From a virus, in the IMG/VR virus record IMGVR_UViG_3300027754_000222, positions 1 through 37,517 of that record: a stretch of DNA of 37,517 nt, one strand, 5' to 3'. A model generated the notes under the pieces. It worked only from the letters and a program-made list of their open reading frames with translations. It was not told the origin of the DNA and searched no databases. Positions 1-7,179 of the stretch are shown piece after piece. Within the stretch, counting starts at the first letter, position 1; every line of letters starts with the position of its first letter. The position numbers were made by a program, and so were the translations under genes.

Positions 1-261
1 GAAGATGAATTTGGCGGATATACAATTGAGATTGACCAATTTGACTTTGGTCATGTTGCACATAAAAATACTAAACTTTATATTTGTGGAATAGCTAAAG
101 ATAATTTACCACCAATGCCACCTAAAAATCTATCATCTACTGACAGGTCAATATGTGGTAATGTAAAAGGAACAAAACGCTGTACTCAATATCAACGAGA
201 ATATACACCAGATGATTTAATTAACTGGATGACAAAGGTATGTAATGAATTACAGAAATAA
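1..261 (+). CDS. PPC-motif phage protein, C-terminal fragment (5' end outside window)
   Basis: The reading frame is open from base 1 to TAA at 259-261 and gives 86 residues. They match the last 86 residues of the full-length gene at 36327-36875 almost perfectly, so this is the truncated 3' end of a second version of that gene. Between the two copies I count about 19 nucleotide mismatches in the first 240 bases, most of them synonymous, so both copies look under selection for protein function. The fragment lacks the N-terminal part holding the HPPCRAWG motif. Its 3' end overlaps the next gene by 17 bases. The family is a common phage protein of unproven function. Base 1 corresponds exactly to the last G of the poly-G run in the other copy. 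Confidence 0.85.
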   Translation, partial: EDEFGGYTIEIDQFDFGHVAHKNTKLYICGIAKDNLPPMPPKNLSSTDRSICGNVKGTKRCTQYQREYTPDDLINWMTKVCNELQK

Positions 262-535
262 AAAACTATTAGAGGTTGTTAGGGAAGCTCCATGTATGAT
301 GTGTTCAATGGAAGATGGAACAGTTTGTGCAGCTCATAGTAATCAATTAAGAGATGGCAAGGGAACTGGCATAAAAGCTCAAGATTTCCGCATTGCAGCG
401 TTATGTCACCAATGCCACCATATGATAGATAATGACAAATCATTAGATAAACATGATAGAATAAGTGCATGGGAAGAAGCACATAGAAAAACTATAGGTT
501 GGCTATTTACTAACGGACATTTAGGAGTAAAGTAA
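245..535 (+). CDS. YbcO/DUF1364-like zinc-binding nuclease
   Basis: This 96-residue protein has paired zinc ligands: C17-x2-C20, an AHSNQLRD stretch with H31, and C54-x2-C57 followed by H58 and D62. That layout is the one seen in the DUF1364 family (E. coli YbcO type), HNH-like nucleases found among nin-region genes of lambdoid phages. It probably acts on branched or single-stranded DNA in phage recombination, but the substrate is not established here. It overlaps the previous gene by 17 bases, and its TAA shares a base with the next ATG (TAATG). A diverged second copy at 36862-37152 shares 59 of 96 residues by hand count, with all zinc ligands conserved. Confidence 0.8.
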   Translation: MNYRNKKLLEVVREAPCMMCSMEDGTVCAAHSNQLRDGKGTGIKAQDFRIAALCHQCHHMIDNDKSLDKHDRISAWEEAHRKTIGWLFTNGHLGVK

Positions 536-744
536 TGGGGAAAGGTTCTGGCAGAAGACCATTGTTAATTTCTGAACAAGAAGCACAAGATAACTGGGAC
601 AAGATTTTTAAGAAGAAAAAGAATAGTGATGATGTATCACCGCACACTTATGAATACGAACTAAATAAGTCTATCGGTGATGTAGAGAAAAGATTTATAG
701 ACGGAACATCTAAACCTAACGAAAGTCAATTTAATGGCAACTAG
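535..744 (+). CDS. small charged hypothetical protein
   Basis: This 69-residue hydrophilic protein has a basic central segment (DNWDKIFKKKK) followed by DDVSPHTYEYELNKS. I see no membrane segment, cysteine pair or named domain. It sits between two nuclease-like genes, with TAATG coupling to the gene before and an 11-base overlap with the gene after, so it belongs to the same transcript. A 56-residue homologue at 37152-37322 keeps the DNWDKIF and SDDVSPH blocks but has a shorter C-terminus, which suggests the tail is dispensable. The function is unknown. Confidence 0.7.
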   Translation: MGKGSGRRPLLISEQEAQDNWDKIFKKKKNSDDVSPHTYEYELNKSIGDVEKRFIDGTSKPNESQFNGN

Positions 745-1051
745 CCCAACGCAGTTAAGTCTTAAAAAATTACGAGAAGAAGGATACACATGTTGGATTA
801 CAGAGCATTGGAATAGTTATGCTAGGATACGTCAAGATTTATTTGGTTTTATAGATATACTAGCTTTAAAGGGAAAAGAAACATTAGCTGTGCAAACAAC
901 TACAGCAACAAATATGTCAGCTAGAGTAAAGAAGATAGGTGACCATGAAAACGTAGGTCCAGTTCGTGAAGCTGGTTGGGCTATTCATGTACATGGTTGG
1001 CATCAAGACGATAAGAAAAAATGGCATTGCAAAGTGAAAGATGTATCATGA
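734..1051 (+). CDS. PD-(D/E)XK-like (Holliday-resolvase/VRR-NUC-like) protein, degenerate motif
   Basis: This 105-residue protein has a core reading DLFGFIDILALKG and then VQTTT. The spacing resembles the beta-hairpin of PD-(D/E)XK nucleases: D41 would be the motif-II aspartate, but the usual E-x-K is Q54-T-T. The N-terminal LKKLREEGY helix and the later GHVHGW-like strand also suit a small resolvase fold. The changed residues could mean an inactive or altered active site. Its position among nin-type genes supports a DNA-processing role. The partial second copy at 37312-37517 has the same D and QTT residues (58 of 68 identical by hand count), so the change is conserved and not a sequencing error. 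Confidence 0.6.
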   Translation: MATSPTQLSLKKLREEGYTCWITEHWNSYARIRQDLFGFIDILALKGKETLAVQTTTATNMSARVKKIGDHENVGPVREAGWAIHVHGWHQDDKKKWHCKVKDVS

Positions 1052-1398
1052 GTAACAAAGATAAAATAATAGCTTATCTTACAGAGCCTAAAACTATAAA
1101 AGCAATAGCTGAACATGTAGACGCTAACTATCACACTATTAAAAACTTGCTTGTAGCTATGAAGATGGAAGGTGATGTACATTCATTTAAAGATAACGAT
1201 AATAGACTTATGCACTATTACATTCCACAGCCACATCCATTACAAGCTATATTTGGACACACAGCAAACTTTACAGATGACCAGATAAAGAGCATTACAA
1301 TACATAATGCAGATGACTCTAAACATAACCTTCAGCATAATACTACACGAGAAACATTTGGGGAAAGCATAACCTATACGTTAGGTAAATATGATTAG
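1048..1398 (+). CDS. winged-helix DNA-binding protein
   Basis: I place the start at ATG 1048, which overlaps the preceding TGA (ATGA); an upstream start at 1021 would run inside the previous gene. The 116-residue product begins with a short winged-helix-like block of about 55 residues (KTIKAIAEHVDANYHTIKNL, then GDVHSF and a HYYI strand). The rest is polar, without a recognisable domain. It lies directly before the Q-like antiterminator and overlaps it by 8 bases, so it may help control early-to-late switching, but a replication role is just as possible. Only the DNA-binding fold is supported. Confidence 0.65.
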   Translation: MSNKDKIIAYLTEPKTIKAIAEHVDANYHTIKNLLVAMKMEGDVHSFKDNDNRLMHYYIPQPHPLQAIFGHTANFTDDQIKSITIHNADDSKHNLQHNTTRETFGESITYTLGKYD

Positions 1399-1720
1399 TA
1401 TGGAACGCTTACTATCTATTCTGGATGATTGGGCTTTGTGGATGAAGTCGGATAATCACAAGCTAGGTTATCCATCTAAAAGCATAGGCATGTCATCTGG
1501 TGGAGAGTCTACAAGTGATGCGTTTGAAGAAATGTGTTCTGCTCAGGATATGTCTAATGTAAGGACATTGCACGCTATCATACATAGTTTAGAAAAGCCT
1601 CAACAAGATGCTATCTATACTAAATACTTAGGTGCTAAACCAAAAATAGGCTATTATTGGGAGTTAGAACTAGCTTATGACAATTTACTGACAATAGCAG
1701 GTAGAAGGATAAACGCATAA
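1391..1720 (+). CDS. Q-like late antitermination protein (phage_antitermQ type)
   Basis: This 109-residue protein resembles the small Q antiterminators of lambdoid phages (PF06530-like). It has an N-terminal ILDDWALWM helix, a GYPSKSIG segment, a central LHAIIHSLEKPQQDAIYTKYLG block like the RNA-polymerase/DNA-contacting helices of that family, and a final helix ending in AGRRINA. The call rests mainly on context. The gene is last in the early rightward operon and is followed within 6 bases by a strong promoter and then an intrinsic terminator, as Q is by PR' and tR'. In that system Q loads on RNA polymerase paused near PR' and lets it pass tR' into the late genes. A profile search would settle the family. 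Confidence 0.65.
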   Translation: MISMERLLSILDDWALWMKSDNHKLGYPSKSIGMSSGGESTSDAFEEMCSAQDMSNVRTLHAIIHSLEKPQQDAIYTKYLGAKPKIGYYWELELAYDNLLTIAGRRINA

Positions 1721-1725
1721 TGTTG

Positions 1726-1755
1726 TTGAACAGAAATAGCAAAGTGTGCTATAAT
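1726..1755 (+). promoter_or_regulatory. late promoter (PR'-like), sigma70 type
   Basis: The -35 box is TTGAAC (1726-1731) and the -10 box is a perfect TATAAT (1750-1755), 18 bases apart, so transcription should begin near 1762. It is among the best consensus promoters in the window and faces the late genes. Just downstream are two small inverted repeats: GGACA/TGTCC (1766-1770, 1776-1780), and CGTTA-A-TAACG (1780-1790). These could form a pause signal or a Q-utilisation element in the leader. Confidence 0.8.
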
Positions 1756-1799
1756 ACTACTTGTTGGACAACTCCTGTCCGTTAATAACGTAATCCCAC

Positions 1800-1842
1800 A
1801 AAAGCCTGACTGCACTCTCTCCGTGGTTGGGCTTTTTCTTTT
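1800..1842 (+). terminator. intrinsic terminator in late leader (tR'-like)
   Basis: The left arm AAAAGCCTGAC (1800-1810) pairs with GTTGGGCTTTT (1826-1836), 11 pairs including two G-U wobbles. A second short stem, CAC/GTG (1813-1815, 1823-1825), closes a 7-base loop. The T-rich tract runs 1833-1842. It lies about 40-80 bases after the predicted late transcription start, so without antitermination most transcripts would end as a short leader RNA. Confidence 0.8.
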
Positions 1843-1844
1843 AT

Positions 1845-2012
1845 ATGAAACTATCTATTTGCGAACAATGTGGTGAACCTTTTGACTTCACCGAGTATTC
1901 TTTGTGCAACGATTGTAGACATGACCATAGATTTATTAAATTAAGGAAAGATAATGAAGTCAACACCCAAGACAAAAGCAGGCAAGATGGCAAAGATGAA
2001 AAAAGTATTTAA
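1845..2012 (+). CDS. small zinc-ribbon protein
   Basis: Starting at ATG 1845, just after the leader terminator, this 55-residue protein carries C-x2-C (EQCGEPF) and, about 15 residues later, C-x2-C (LCNDCRHDH), a typical single zinc ribbon. Its C-terminus is highly polar. A longer reading from TTG 1827 would lie inside the terminator stem, so I reject it. It is the first gene of the late transcript and overlaps the next one by 59 bases in another frame. The function is unknown; nucleic-acid binding is the usual role of such modules. Confidence 0.55.
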   Translation: MKLSICEQCGEPFDFTEYSLCNDCRHDHRFIKLRKDNEVNTQDKSRQDGKDEKSI

Positions 2013-2130
2013 AGAATTTGGTGCAGGAACTTTAAACGTAGGTAAGTCATCAAAAAAAGTGTCAAACCCTAAACAAGCCACCGCAATAGCTTTATCAGTT
2101 AGCGGTATGTCTAAAAAGAAAAGGAAATAA
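1954..2130 (+). CDS. small Lys-rich protein, DUF6496-like
   Basis: The ORF starts at ATG 1954 behind an AAGGAAAG ribosome-binding site and encodes 58 residues, 17 of them Lys or Arg and one acidic. The pattern KVFKEFGAGTLNVG, then a Lys-rich linker, then NPKQATAIALS matches the small DUF6496-type proteins seen near structural genes of many phages, as I remember them. It is strongly basic, so nucleic-acid binding is plausible, but no function is established. It overlaps the zinc-ribbon gene in another frame and is 2 bases from the next gene. Confidence 0.65.
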   Translation: MKSTPKTKAGKMAKMKKVFKEFGAGTLNVGKSSKKVSNPKQATAIALSVSGMSKKKRK

Positions 2131-2132
2131 TT

Positions 2133-2264
2133 ATGCCAATGGTCGGAAAAATGAAGTTTGCTTACACAGAAAAAGGTAAGAAAGAAGCTAAATCATACGC
2201 AAAGAAAACAGGTAAAGCTATGACAGCTAAGCCTATGAAAAAGGCAGCTAAACGTGGCAAGTAA
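2133..2264 (+). CDS. very small Lys-rich phage protein
   Basis: This 43-residue ORF begins 2 bases after the previous stop, at ATG 2133. About a third of its residues are Lys or Arg. It opens MPMVGKMKFAYTEKG and ends in a Lys/Ala-rich tail. Similar openings (MPMVG-K-F-YTEKG) recur in small proteins next to packaging genes of aquatic phages, from memory. The next gene starts inside its 3' end in another frame. Role unknown; a DNA-condensing or minor virion protein is conceivable. Confidence 0.6.
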   Translation: MPMVGKMKFAYTEKGKKEAKSYAKKTGKAMTAKPMKKAAKRGK

Positions 2265-2409
2265 ACCAGGCTTGTACAGTAATATTGCAAATAAACGTGC
2301 AAGAATCAAGGCTGGCTCAGGTGAGAAGATGCGCAAGGTAGGTTCTAAAGGTGCACCTACTGCTATGGCATTTAAACAATCAGCAAAGACAGCTAAGAAA
2401 AAGAAATGA
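2254..2409 (+). CDS. small basic phage protein with GTG start
   Basis: This 51-residue ORF starts at GTG 2254 inside the end of the previous gene and stops at TGA 2407-2409, sharing ATGA with the next gene. The sequence (SKPGLYSNIANKRARIKAGS, then MRKVGSKGAPTAMAF) belongs to a small family often found before terminase genes in aquatic podoviruses and siphoviruses, from memory. It is very basic and has no cysteine or membrane segment. The function is unknown. The GTG start is chosen because the family motif begins there and no ATG lies upstream in frame. Confidence 0.65.
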   Translation: MASKPGLYSNIANKRARIKAGSGEKMRKVGSKGAPTAMAFKQSAKTAKKKK

Positions 2410-2657
2410 TTAAGAAGGGTAAAGAAACATTTTCAGGTTATAATAAACCTAAAAGAACACCTAATCATCCTACTAAGTCACATGCAGTATTGGCTAAAGA
2501 TGGTGACCAAGAAAAACTTATACGCTTTGGACAAAAGGGCGTAAGTGGTGATAAAACAAATACAGATAGAGCAAAATCTTTTAAAGCAAGACACGCTAAA
2601 AACATTGCTAAAGGAAAAATGAGTGCTGCTTTTTGGGCTAACAAAGTAAAGTGGTAA
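2406..2657 (+). CDS. conserved small basic phage protein
   Basis: This 83-residue protein contains KSHAVLAKDGDQEKLIRFGQ, then GVSGDKTNTDRAKSFKARH, and ends SAAFWANKVKW. The block is well conserved in small proteins of many marine and freshwater phages, from memory, always near packaging or head genes. The core is basic and globular-looking, with a charged N-terminus. It overlaps the previous gene by 4 bases and the following GTG-started glycosyltransferase by 7, so all are co-translated. The function is unknown. Confidence 0.75.
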   Translation: MIKKGKETFSGYNKPKRTPNHPTKSHAVLAKDGDQEKLIRFGQKGVSGDKTNTDRAKSFKARHAKNIAKGKMSAAFWANKVKW

Positions 2658-3358
2658 AACTAGATATATATGTAGGATATGATGGCAAGGTAGAACCAAT
2701 TGCTTATCATAACTTTTGCCAGTCAGTTATAGAGAAGTCATCTATACCGGTTAGCTTTACACCATTAGCACTAAACACTTTAAAAGACTACAAAGAAACA
2801 CATACAGACGGTAGTAACGCATTTATCTACTCACGCTTTCTAGTGCCATATCTAAATAACTTTAAAGGTATCGCACTATTTGTAGATGGCGACATGATAT
2901 GCCGCACAGATATTGCAGAGATACTAGCTAACTTTGATACAGACGAAGCAATCAAGGTAGTTAAGCATCATTACCAAACAAAGCACCCTATTAAATATTT
3001 AGGTGCAAAGAACGAAGACTATCCTAAAAAGAATTGGTCAAGCGTTATGTTATGGAACTGTGGACATTGGCTCAATAAACAATTAACACCTAAGTTTGTG
3101 CAAGAACAAACAGGTAAATACCTACACAGGTTTGAATGGCTTAAGTATCCTGAAGAACAAGTAGGCAAGCTAGACGAAACATGGAACTGGCTAGAAACAG
3201 AATACGAATACAACCCAGATGCTAAGTTAGTCCATCACACCCTCGGCACACCTTGCTTTAAGGATTATCAGAATTCTGATTACGCAAAAGAGTGGTGGCA
3301 GACTTACCATAGAATGATATACCCACTTAAGGGTAATAACAAAGAATCAGAACTATAA
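2651..3358 (+). CDS. GT8-like glycosyltransferase
   Basis: This 235-residue protein begins (GTG start) with KLDIYVGYDGKVEPIAYHNF, the nucleotide-sugar-binding opening of GT-A fold enzymes. At residues 79-81 it has the metal-binding DGD (DxD) inside LFVDGDMICRTD. The later NWSSVMLWNC segment and PEEQVGKLDETWNWL, with a final HHTLGTPC, are typical of this phage GT family. It would transfer a sugar from a nucleotide donor; the acceptor (host glycan, virion protein or DNA base) cannot be read from the sequence. It sits just before the terminase genes, away from the second glycosyltransferase at 9569. Confidence 0.75.
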   Translation: MVKLDIYVGYDGKVEPIAYHNFCQSVIEKSSIPVSFTPLALNTLKDYKETHTDGSNAFIYSRFLVPYLNNFKGIALFVDGDMICRTDIAEILANFDTDEAIKVVKHHYQTKHPIKYLGAKNEDYPKKNWSSVMLWNCGHWLNKQLTPKFVQEQTGKYLHRFEWLKYPEEQVGKLDETWNWLETEYEYNPDAKLVHHTLGTPCFKDYQNSDYAKEWWQTYHRMIYPLKGNNKESEL

Positions 3359-3392
3359 CAGAGGGCAACCAACCTAAGGGAGTTGCAATATC

Positions 3393-3650
3393 ATGGCAGA
3401 ACGATTAAGAAAACGACATCAAGACGAAGTAAGAACAAAAATACAAACAAGTCAGCTAGTAAATGTCTTGCAAAATCATGCACTTGGTGTAGATGATGAA
3501 AAAGAAATTACACCTACACGCATGAAGGCAATAGAGATACTATTACGTAAGTCATTACCTGACCTATCATCTACAGAGATAAGTGGTGTAGATGGTGGAG
3601 ATATACCCATTGGTGTAGGAATTAGCTTTGTCAAACCAAACGATAGCTGA
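3393..3650 (+). CDS. terminase small subunit-like protein
   Basis: This 85-residue protein lies directly before TerL and overlaps it by 23 bases. It is mostly helical by composition: a basic N-terminus (AERLRKRHQDEVRTK), then a segment like the oligomerisation part of small terminases (LQNHALGVDDEKEITPTRMKAIEILLRKSLPDL). This pattern, TRMKA-IELLL-K-LPDL, is common in small-terminase-like proteins of aquatic phages. It would recognise the packaging site and hand the DNA to TerL. The upstream gap contains a GCAAC/GTTGC hairpin (3365-3369, 3382-3386) around the AAGGGAG ribosome-binding site, which could modulate translation. Confidence 0.7.
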   Translation: MAERLRKRHQDEVRTKIQTSQLVNVLQNHALGVDDEKEITPTRMKAIEILLRKSLPDLSSTEISGVDGGDIPIGVGISFVKPNDS

Positions 3651-4884
3651 GTTTCCTGATAAGTTACAGTTTCTATTTGAGCCACACCGTTACAAAGTAG
3701 CATACGGTGGTAGAGGTTCAGGTAAGTCATGGTCTATGGCTAGAGCATTGCTTATAAAAGCAGCGAATGAGCCAACACGTGTCTTATGTGCCAGAGAAAT
3801 ACAACGTAGTATTAAACAATCAGTACATACATTACTTAATGACCAGATACAGTCTTTAGGTCTAGGAGCTTTCTATGAAGTCCTAGAGTCAGAGATTAGA
3901 GGTCTTAACGGTAGTACATTTAGTTTTACCGGTCTTGCTACAAACACAGTAGAGTCTATAAAGTCTTTTGAAGGTTGTGATGTTGTATGGGTAGAAGAAG
4001 CTCAGACTGTTAGTAAGAAGTCATGGGACATATTAATACCTACAATACGTAAACCTAATTCAGAGATATGGGTATCATTCAACCCTAACATAGACACAGA
4101 CGACACATACACTAGATTTGTGGTAGAACCACCAGAGAACGCTAAGGTTGTTAAAGTAAACTATACTGACAATCCTTGGTTTCCTGAAGTGCTAGAAATT
4201 GAACGCCTACATAGTGAGAAGACTAACCCTGACTATGCAAACATCTGGGAAGGTGATTGTAAGGCTGCTGTAGATGGTGCTATATACTCTAACGAGATAC
4301 GAGAAGCACAAGAAGGTAACCGTATAACAACTGTACCTTATGACCCTATGATGAAGGTTCATGTAGTTATGGACTTAGGATGGAACGACAGCATGTCAGT
4401 TATCCTATGCCAAAAGGGTATATCAGATTTACGCATCATTGGTTATATAGAAGATGACCACAGAACATTAGATAGCTATTCTGCACAACTAAAGAACTTA
4501 TCCTATAACTGGGGTACAATGTTCTTACCACATGACGGACAGTCTAAAGACTTTAAGCATGGTATATCAGCAGAAGATATTATGAAGAAATTAGGATGGG
4601 ATATACGTATCGTGCCTAAAGCAGACATAGAGTCTGGTATTAAGTTAGCACGTATGAACTTCCACCGTATATACTTTGACAAGTCAGCACAAAGACTTGT
4701 TGAATGTTTAAAGAATTATCGCAGAAGTATAAACTCTGCAACCAACGAACCTGGTGCGCCATTGCATGATGAGTTTTCACATGGAGCAGACGCATTCAGA
4801 TACTTATGTACCTCTATAGAAGCTATGAAGAACGAATCATGGTCTAGAGAGAAGATACAATATAATACTAGAGGGATTGTTTAA
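3628..4884 (+). CDS. terL: terminase large subunit
   Basis: This 418-residue ATPase-nuclease packages DNA into proheads. Walker A is GGRGSGKS (residues 27-34), Walker B with the catalytic glutamate is VVWVEEA (119-125), and the C-terminal RNase-H-like nuclease begins VHVVMDLGWND with D249. A late HDEFSHGADAFRYL motif supplies another metal-binding acidic residue. Length and motifs fit the PBSX/Terminase_3 family. The start is TTG at 3628, because no ATG occurs before the Walker A region and the upstream sequence (IAEFPDKLQFLFEPHRYKVA) is typical of the family. TAATG coupling joins it to the portal gene. Confidence 0.95.
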   Translation: MSNQTIAEFPDKLQFLFEPHRYKVAYGGRGSGKSWSMARALLIKAANEPTRVLCAREIQRSIKQSVHTLLNDQIQSLGLGAFYEVLESEIRGLNGSTFSFTGLATNTVESIKSFEGCDVVWVEEAQTVSKKSWDILIPTIRKPNSEIWVSFNPNIDTDDTYTRFVVEPPENAKVVKVNYTDNPWFPEVLEIERLHSEKTNPDYANIWEGDCKAAVDGAIYSNEIREAQEGNRITTVPYDPMMKVHVVMDLGWNDSMSVILCQKGISDLRIIGYIEDDHRTLDSYSAQLKNLSYNWGTMFLPHDGQSKDFKHGISAEDIMKKLGWDIRIVPKADIESGIKLARMNFHRIYFDKSAQRLVECLKNYRRSINSATNEPGAPLHDEFSHGADAFRYLCTSIEAMKNESWSREKIQYNTRGIV

Positions 4885-6917
4885 TGAAGTTACAAGACAT
4901 GGAAATCATAGCTCAGGTAGAACTTGAAGAGAGTATGGCTTATGGTGTCAATGACTCTTCACTATCTAATGATAGAGCAGATGCAATTGACTATTACCTA
5001 GGTCAACCTTTTGGTAACGAAGAGGAAGGTCGTTCACAAGTAATTAGCTATGACGTACAAGATACGATTGAGGCTGCATTACCACAACTCTTAAAAGTCT
5101 TTGTAGCTGGTGATAAGGTTGTTCAGTTTGACCCTAAAGGTCCTGAAGACCAAGACGCAGCAGAGCAAGAAACAGATTACATTAACCATGTAGTCATGGA
5201 AAAGAACGAAGGGTTCAAGACATTCTACGTATGGTTTAAAGACGCACTACTTTCTAAGAATGGCTATGTAAAAGTCTATTCAGAAGATGAAGAAGAAGTA
5301 GAAGAATATGATTACAAAGGTTTAACTGATGCACAACTACAGATGTTGGCTTCAGATGAGAATACAGAAGTATTAGAACATACTGGCTATCCTGACCCAA
5401 CTGTCAATATGGATGTTATCTATCAGCAAGCAGCTATGAATGGTGTAGACCCTGCTACTATTATGCAACCTATGTTACATGATGTTAAGCTCAAGGTTAC
5501 AGAGAAAAAGACAGAGATTAAGATTGAAAACGTAGCACCTGAAAGCATTATGGTGTCTGTAGAAGTTACTGGTCCTAATCTAAAAGATGCACGCTTTGTT
5601 CAACATAGAGAAGTGATGCAGTTAGCTGACATTGCAAAAGCATTTAATAAGCCACTAGAATACATCAAGTCTATTATGTCAGACCTTCGTGATACGTTTG
5701 AAGAAGAGTCTAATGCACGTGATATTTATGATGAAGAATACGATAGAGCTATTGAGTCAGGCGAAGCATTAGTTAAAGACACTTATATTAAAATAGATGG
5801 TGAACGTCATAGAGTAGTTATCTTAGGCAACACAGTTCTTTATAAAGAAAAGACTGAGGTTGTACCTTTCGCATGTATCACTCCAATGATAATGCCACAT
5901 AGACATATCGGTCGTTCTTATGCTGACTTGACTATGGACATTCAGTTAATTAAGTCTACCCTTATTCGTGGTCAGTTAGATAACATGTATCTAGCTAACA
6001 ATGGTCGTTATGCTATCTCTGATAGAGTAAACCTAGATGATATGCTTACATCACGTCCAGGTGGTATTGTTCGTGTAGAAGGTGACCCAGGCTCAGGCAT
6101 TATGCCTTTATCACATCCACCACTACCAGCATCATCATTCGGTATGGTTGAATACATGGACTCTATGAAAGAAAAGAGAACAGGTGTTACAGCTTACAAT
6201 CAAGGCTTAGATGCTAACAGTCTAAACAAGACAGCTACCGGTGTAGCACAGATTATGAATGCGTCTCAACAACGTATTGAGTTAGTAGCTAGAACATTTG
6301 CAGAGACAGGTGTAAAAGAACTATTTAAACTTGTTCATAGACTTGTAAGAACTACACTTACCAAACCTGACATTGTTCGTATGCGTAACAAGTGGGTAGA
6401 AGTAGACCCTAGAGAATGGGAAGACCGTAATGATTTATCTATCTCTGTAGGATTAGGCGCAGGTAATAAAGACCAACAGTTAGCACATCTCATGTCTATC
6501 TTGAATATGCAAAAAGAAGCTATCCAAATAGGTCTTACATCACCAGAGAAGATATACAACGCACTCGCTAAACTTACACAGAACGCAGGCTTTAAGAACC
6601 CTGAAGAGTTCTGGACTAACCCATCTCAGAACCCACAAGGTGAACAACCAAAACAACCTGACCCTCAAGAAACTCTTATTCAAGGTCAGTTAGCTATTGA
6701 GCAACAAAAAGCTCAGTCTGATATGCAATTGGCACAACAAAAAGCACAGGCTCAGTTAGCACAAGAACAAGAACGTAGTAAGAATGACATTATTATTGAA
6801 CGTGAAAAGATAATGTCACAAGCAGAACTAGAAAGATTTAAAGCACAACTTAAAGCAGAGACAGATTTAGCTATTGCTCAAATCAAAGCTCAGTCAGGAA
6901 TGATGTATGGCGGATAA
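4884..6917 (+). CDS. portal protein (P22-like podovirus type)
   Basis: This 677-residue protein forms the dodecameric vertex through which DNA enters and leaves. It starts with a DRADAIDYYLGQPFGNEEEGRSQ segment and DVQDTIEAALPQLLKVFV, standard in P22-type portals, and includes RSYADLTMDIQLIKSTLIRG and GVTAYNQGLDANSLNKTATG, the hallmark stem/clip region of this family. The C-terminal 100 residues are rich in Gln, Lys and Ala, a coiled coil like the barrel of P22 portal. Its length is close to P22 gp1. It follows terL with a one-base overlap and overlaps the next small gene by 11 bases. Confidence 0.92.
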   Translation: MKLQDMEIIAQVELEESMAYGVNDSSLSNDRADAIDYYLGQPFGNEEEGRSQVISYDVQDTIEAALPQLLKVFVAGDKVVQFDPKGPEDQDAAEQETDYINHVVMEKNEGFKTFYVWFKDALLSKNGYVKVYSEDEEEVEEYDYKGLTDAQLQMLASDENTEVLEHTGYPDPTVNMDVIYQQAAMNGVDPATIMQPMLHDVKLKVTEKKTEIKIENVAPESIMVSVEVTGPNLKDARFVQHREVMQLADIAKAFNKPLEYIKSIMSDLRDTFEEESNARDIYDEEYDRAIESGEALVKDTYIKIDGERHRVVILGNTVLYKEKTEVVPFACITPMIMPHRHIGRSYADLTMDIQLIKSTLIRGQLDNMYLANNGRYAISDRVNLDDMLTSRPGGIVRVEGDPGSGIMPLSHPPLPASSFGMVEYMDSMKEKRTGVTAYNQGLDANSLNKTATGVAQIMNASQQRIELVARTFAETGVKELFKLVHRLVRTTLTKPDIVRMRNKWVEVDPREWEDRNDLSISVGLGAGNKDQQLAHLMSILNMQKEAIQIGLTSPEKIYNALAKLTQNAGFKNPEEFWTNPSQNPQGEQPKQPDPQETLIQGQLAIEQQKAQSDMQLAQQKAQAQLAQEQERSKNDIIIEREKIMSQAELERFKAQLKAETDLAIAQIKAQSGMMYGG

Positions 6918-7179
6918 GTCACTAGAAGAAGTTAAGCGTGGTGAACAAGCATCAAAGATATTAGATAACCCTATCTATAAAGAAGCTATGGATAAGGTTC
7001 GTGAAAGTCTTATTGCTAGTATGGCTAACAGTCCATTAGGTGATGAGAAGACACACAACAGATTAGTAATAGCATTACAGTTATTAAACCAAATAAACAA
7101 GCAACTTACTGACGTTATGCAAACAGGTAAGTTAGCAGCTATCCAAACGGACAGACCTAAGTTTAAGATATTTGGGTAA
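6907..7179 (+). CDS. small helical protein between portal and scaffold
   Basis: This 90-residue, probably all-helical protein has GEQASKILDNPIYKEAMDKVRESL in the first half and HNRLVIALQLLNQINKQLTDVMQTGKLA in the second. The block resembles small proteins found at this position, between portal and scaffold, in podovirus-like phages. Its role is unknown; a head-assembly or packaging accessory is likely from context. It overlaps the portal gene by 11 bases. After its stop there is a 62-base gap that holds a hairpin before the scaffold gene. Confidence 0.65.
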   Translation: MADKSLEEVKRGEQASKILDNPIYKEAMDKVRESLIASMANSPLGDEKTHNRLVIALQLLNQINKQLTDVMQTGKLAAIQTDRPKFKIFG

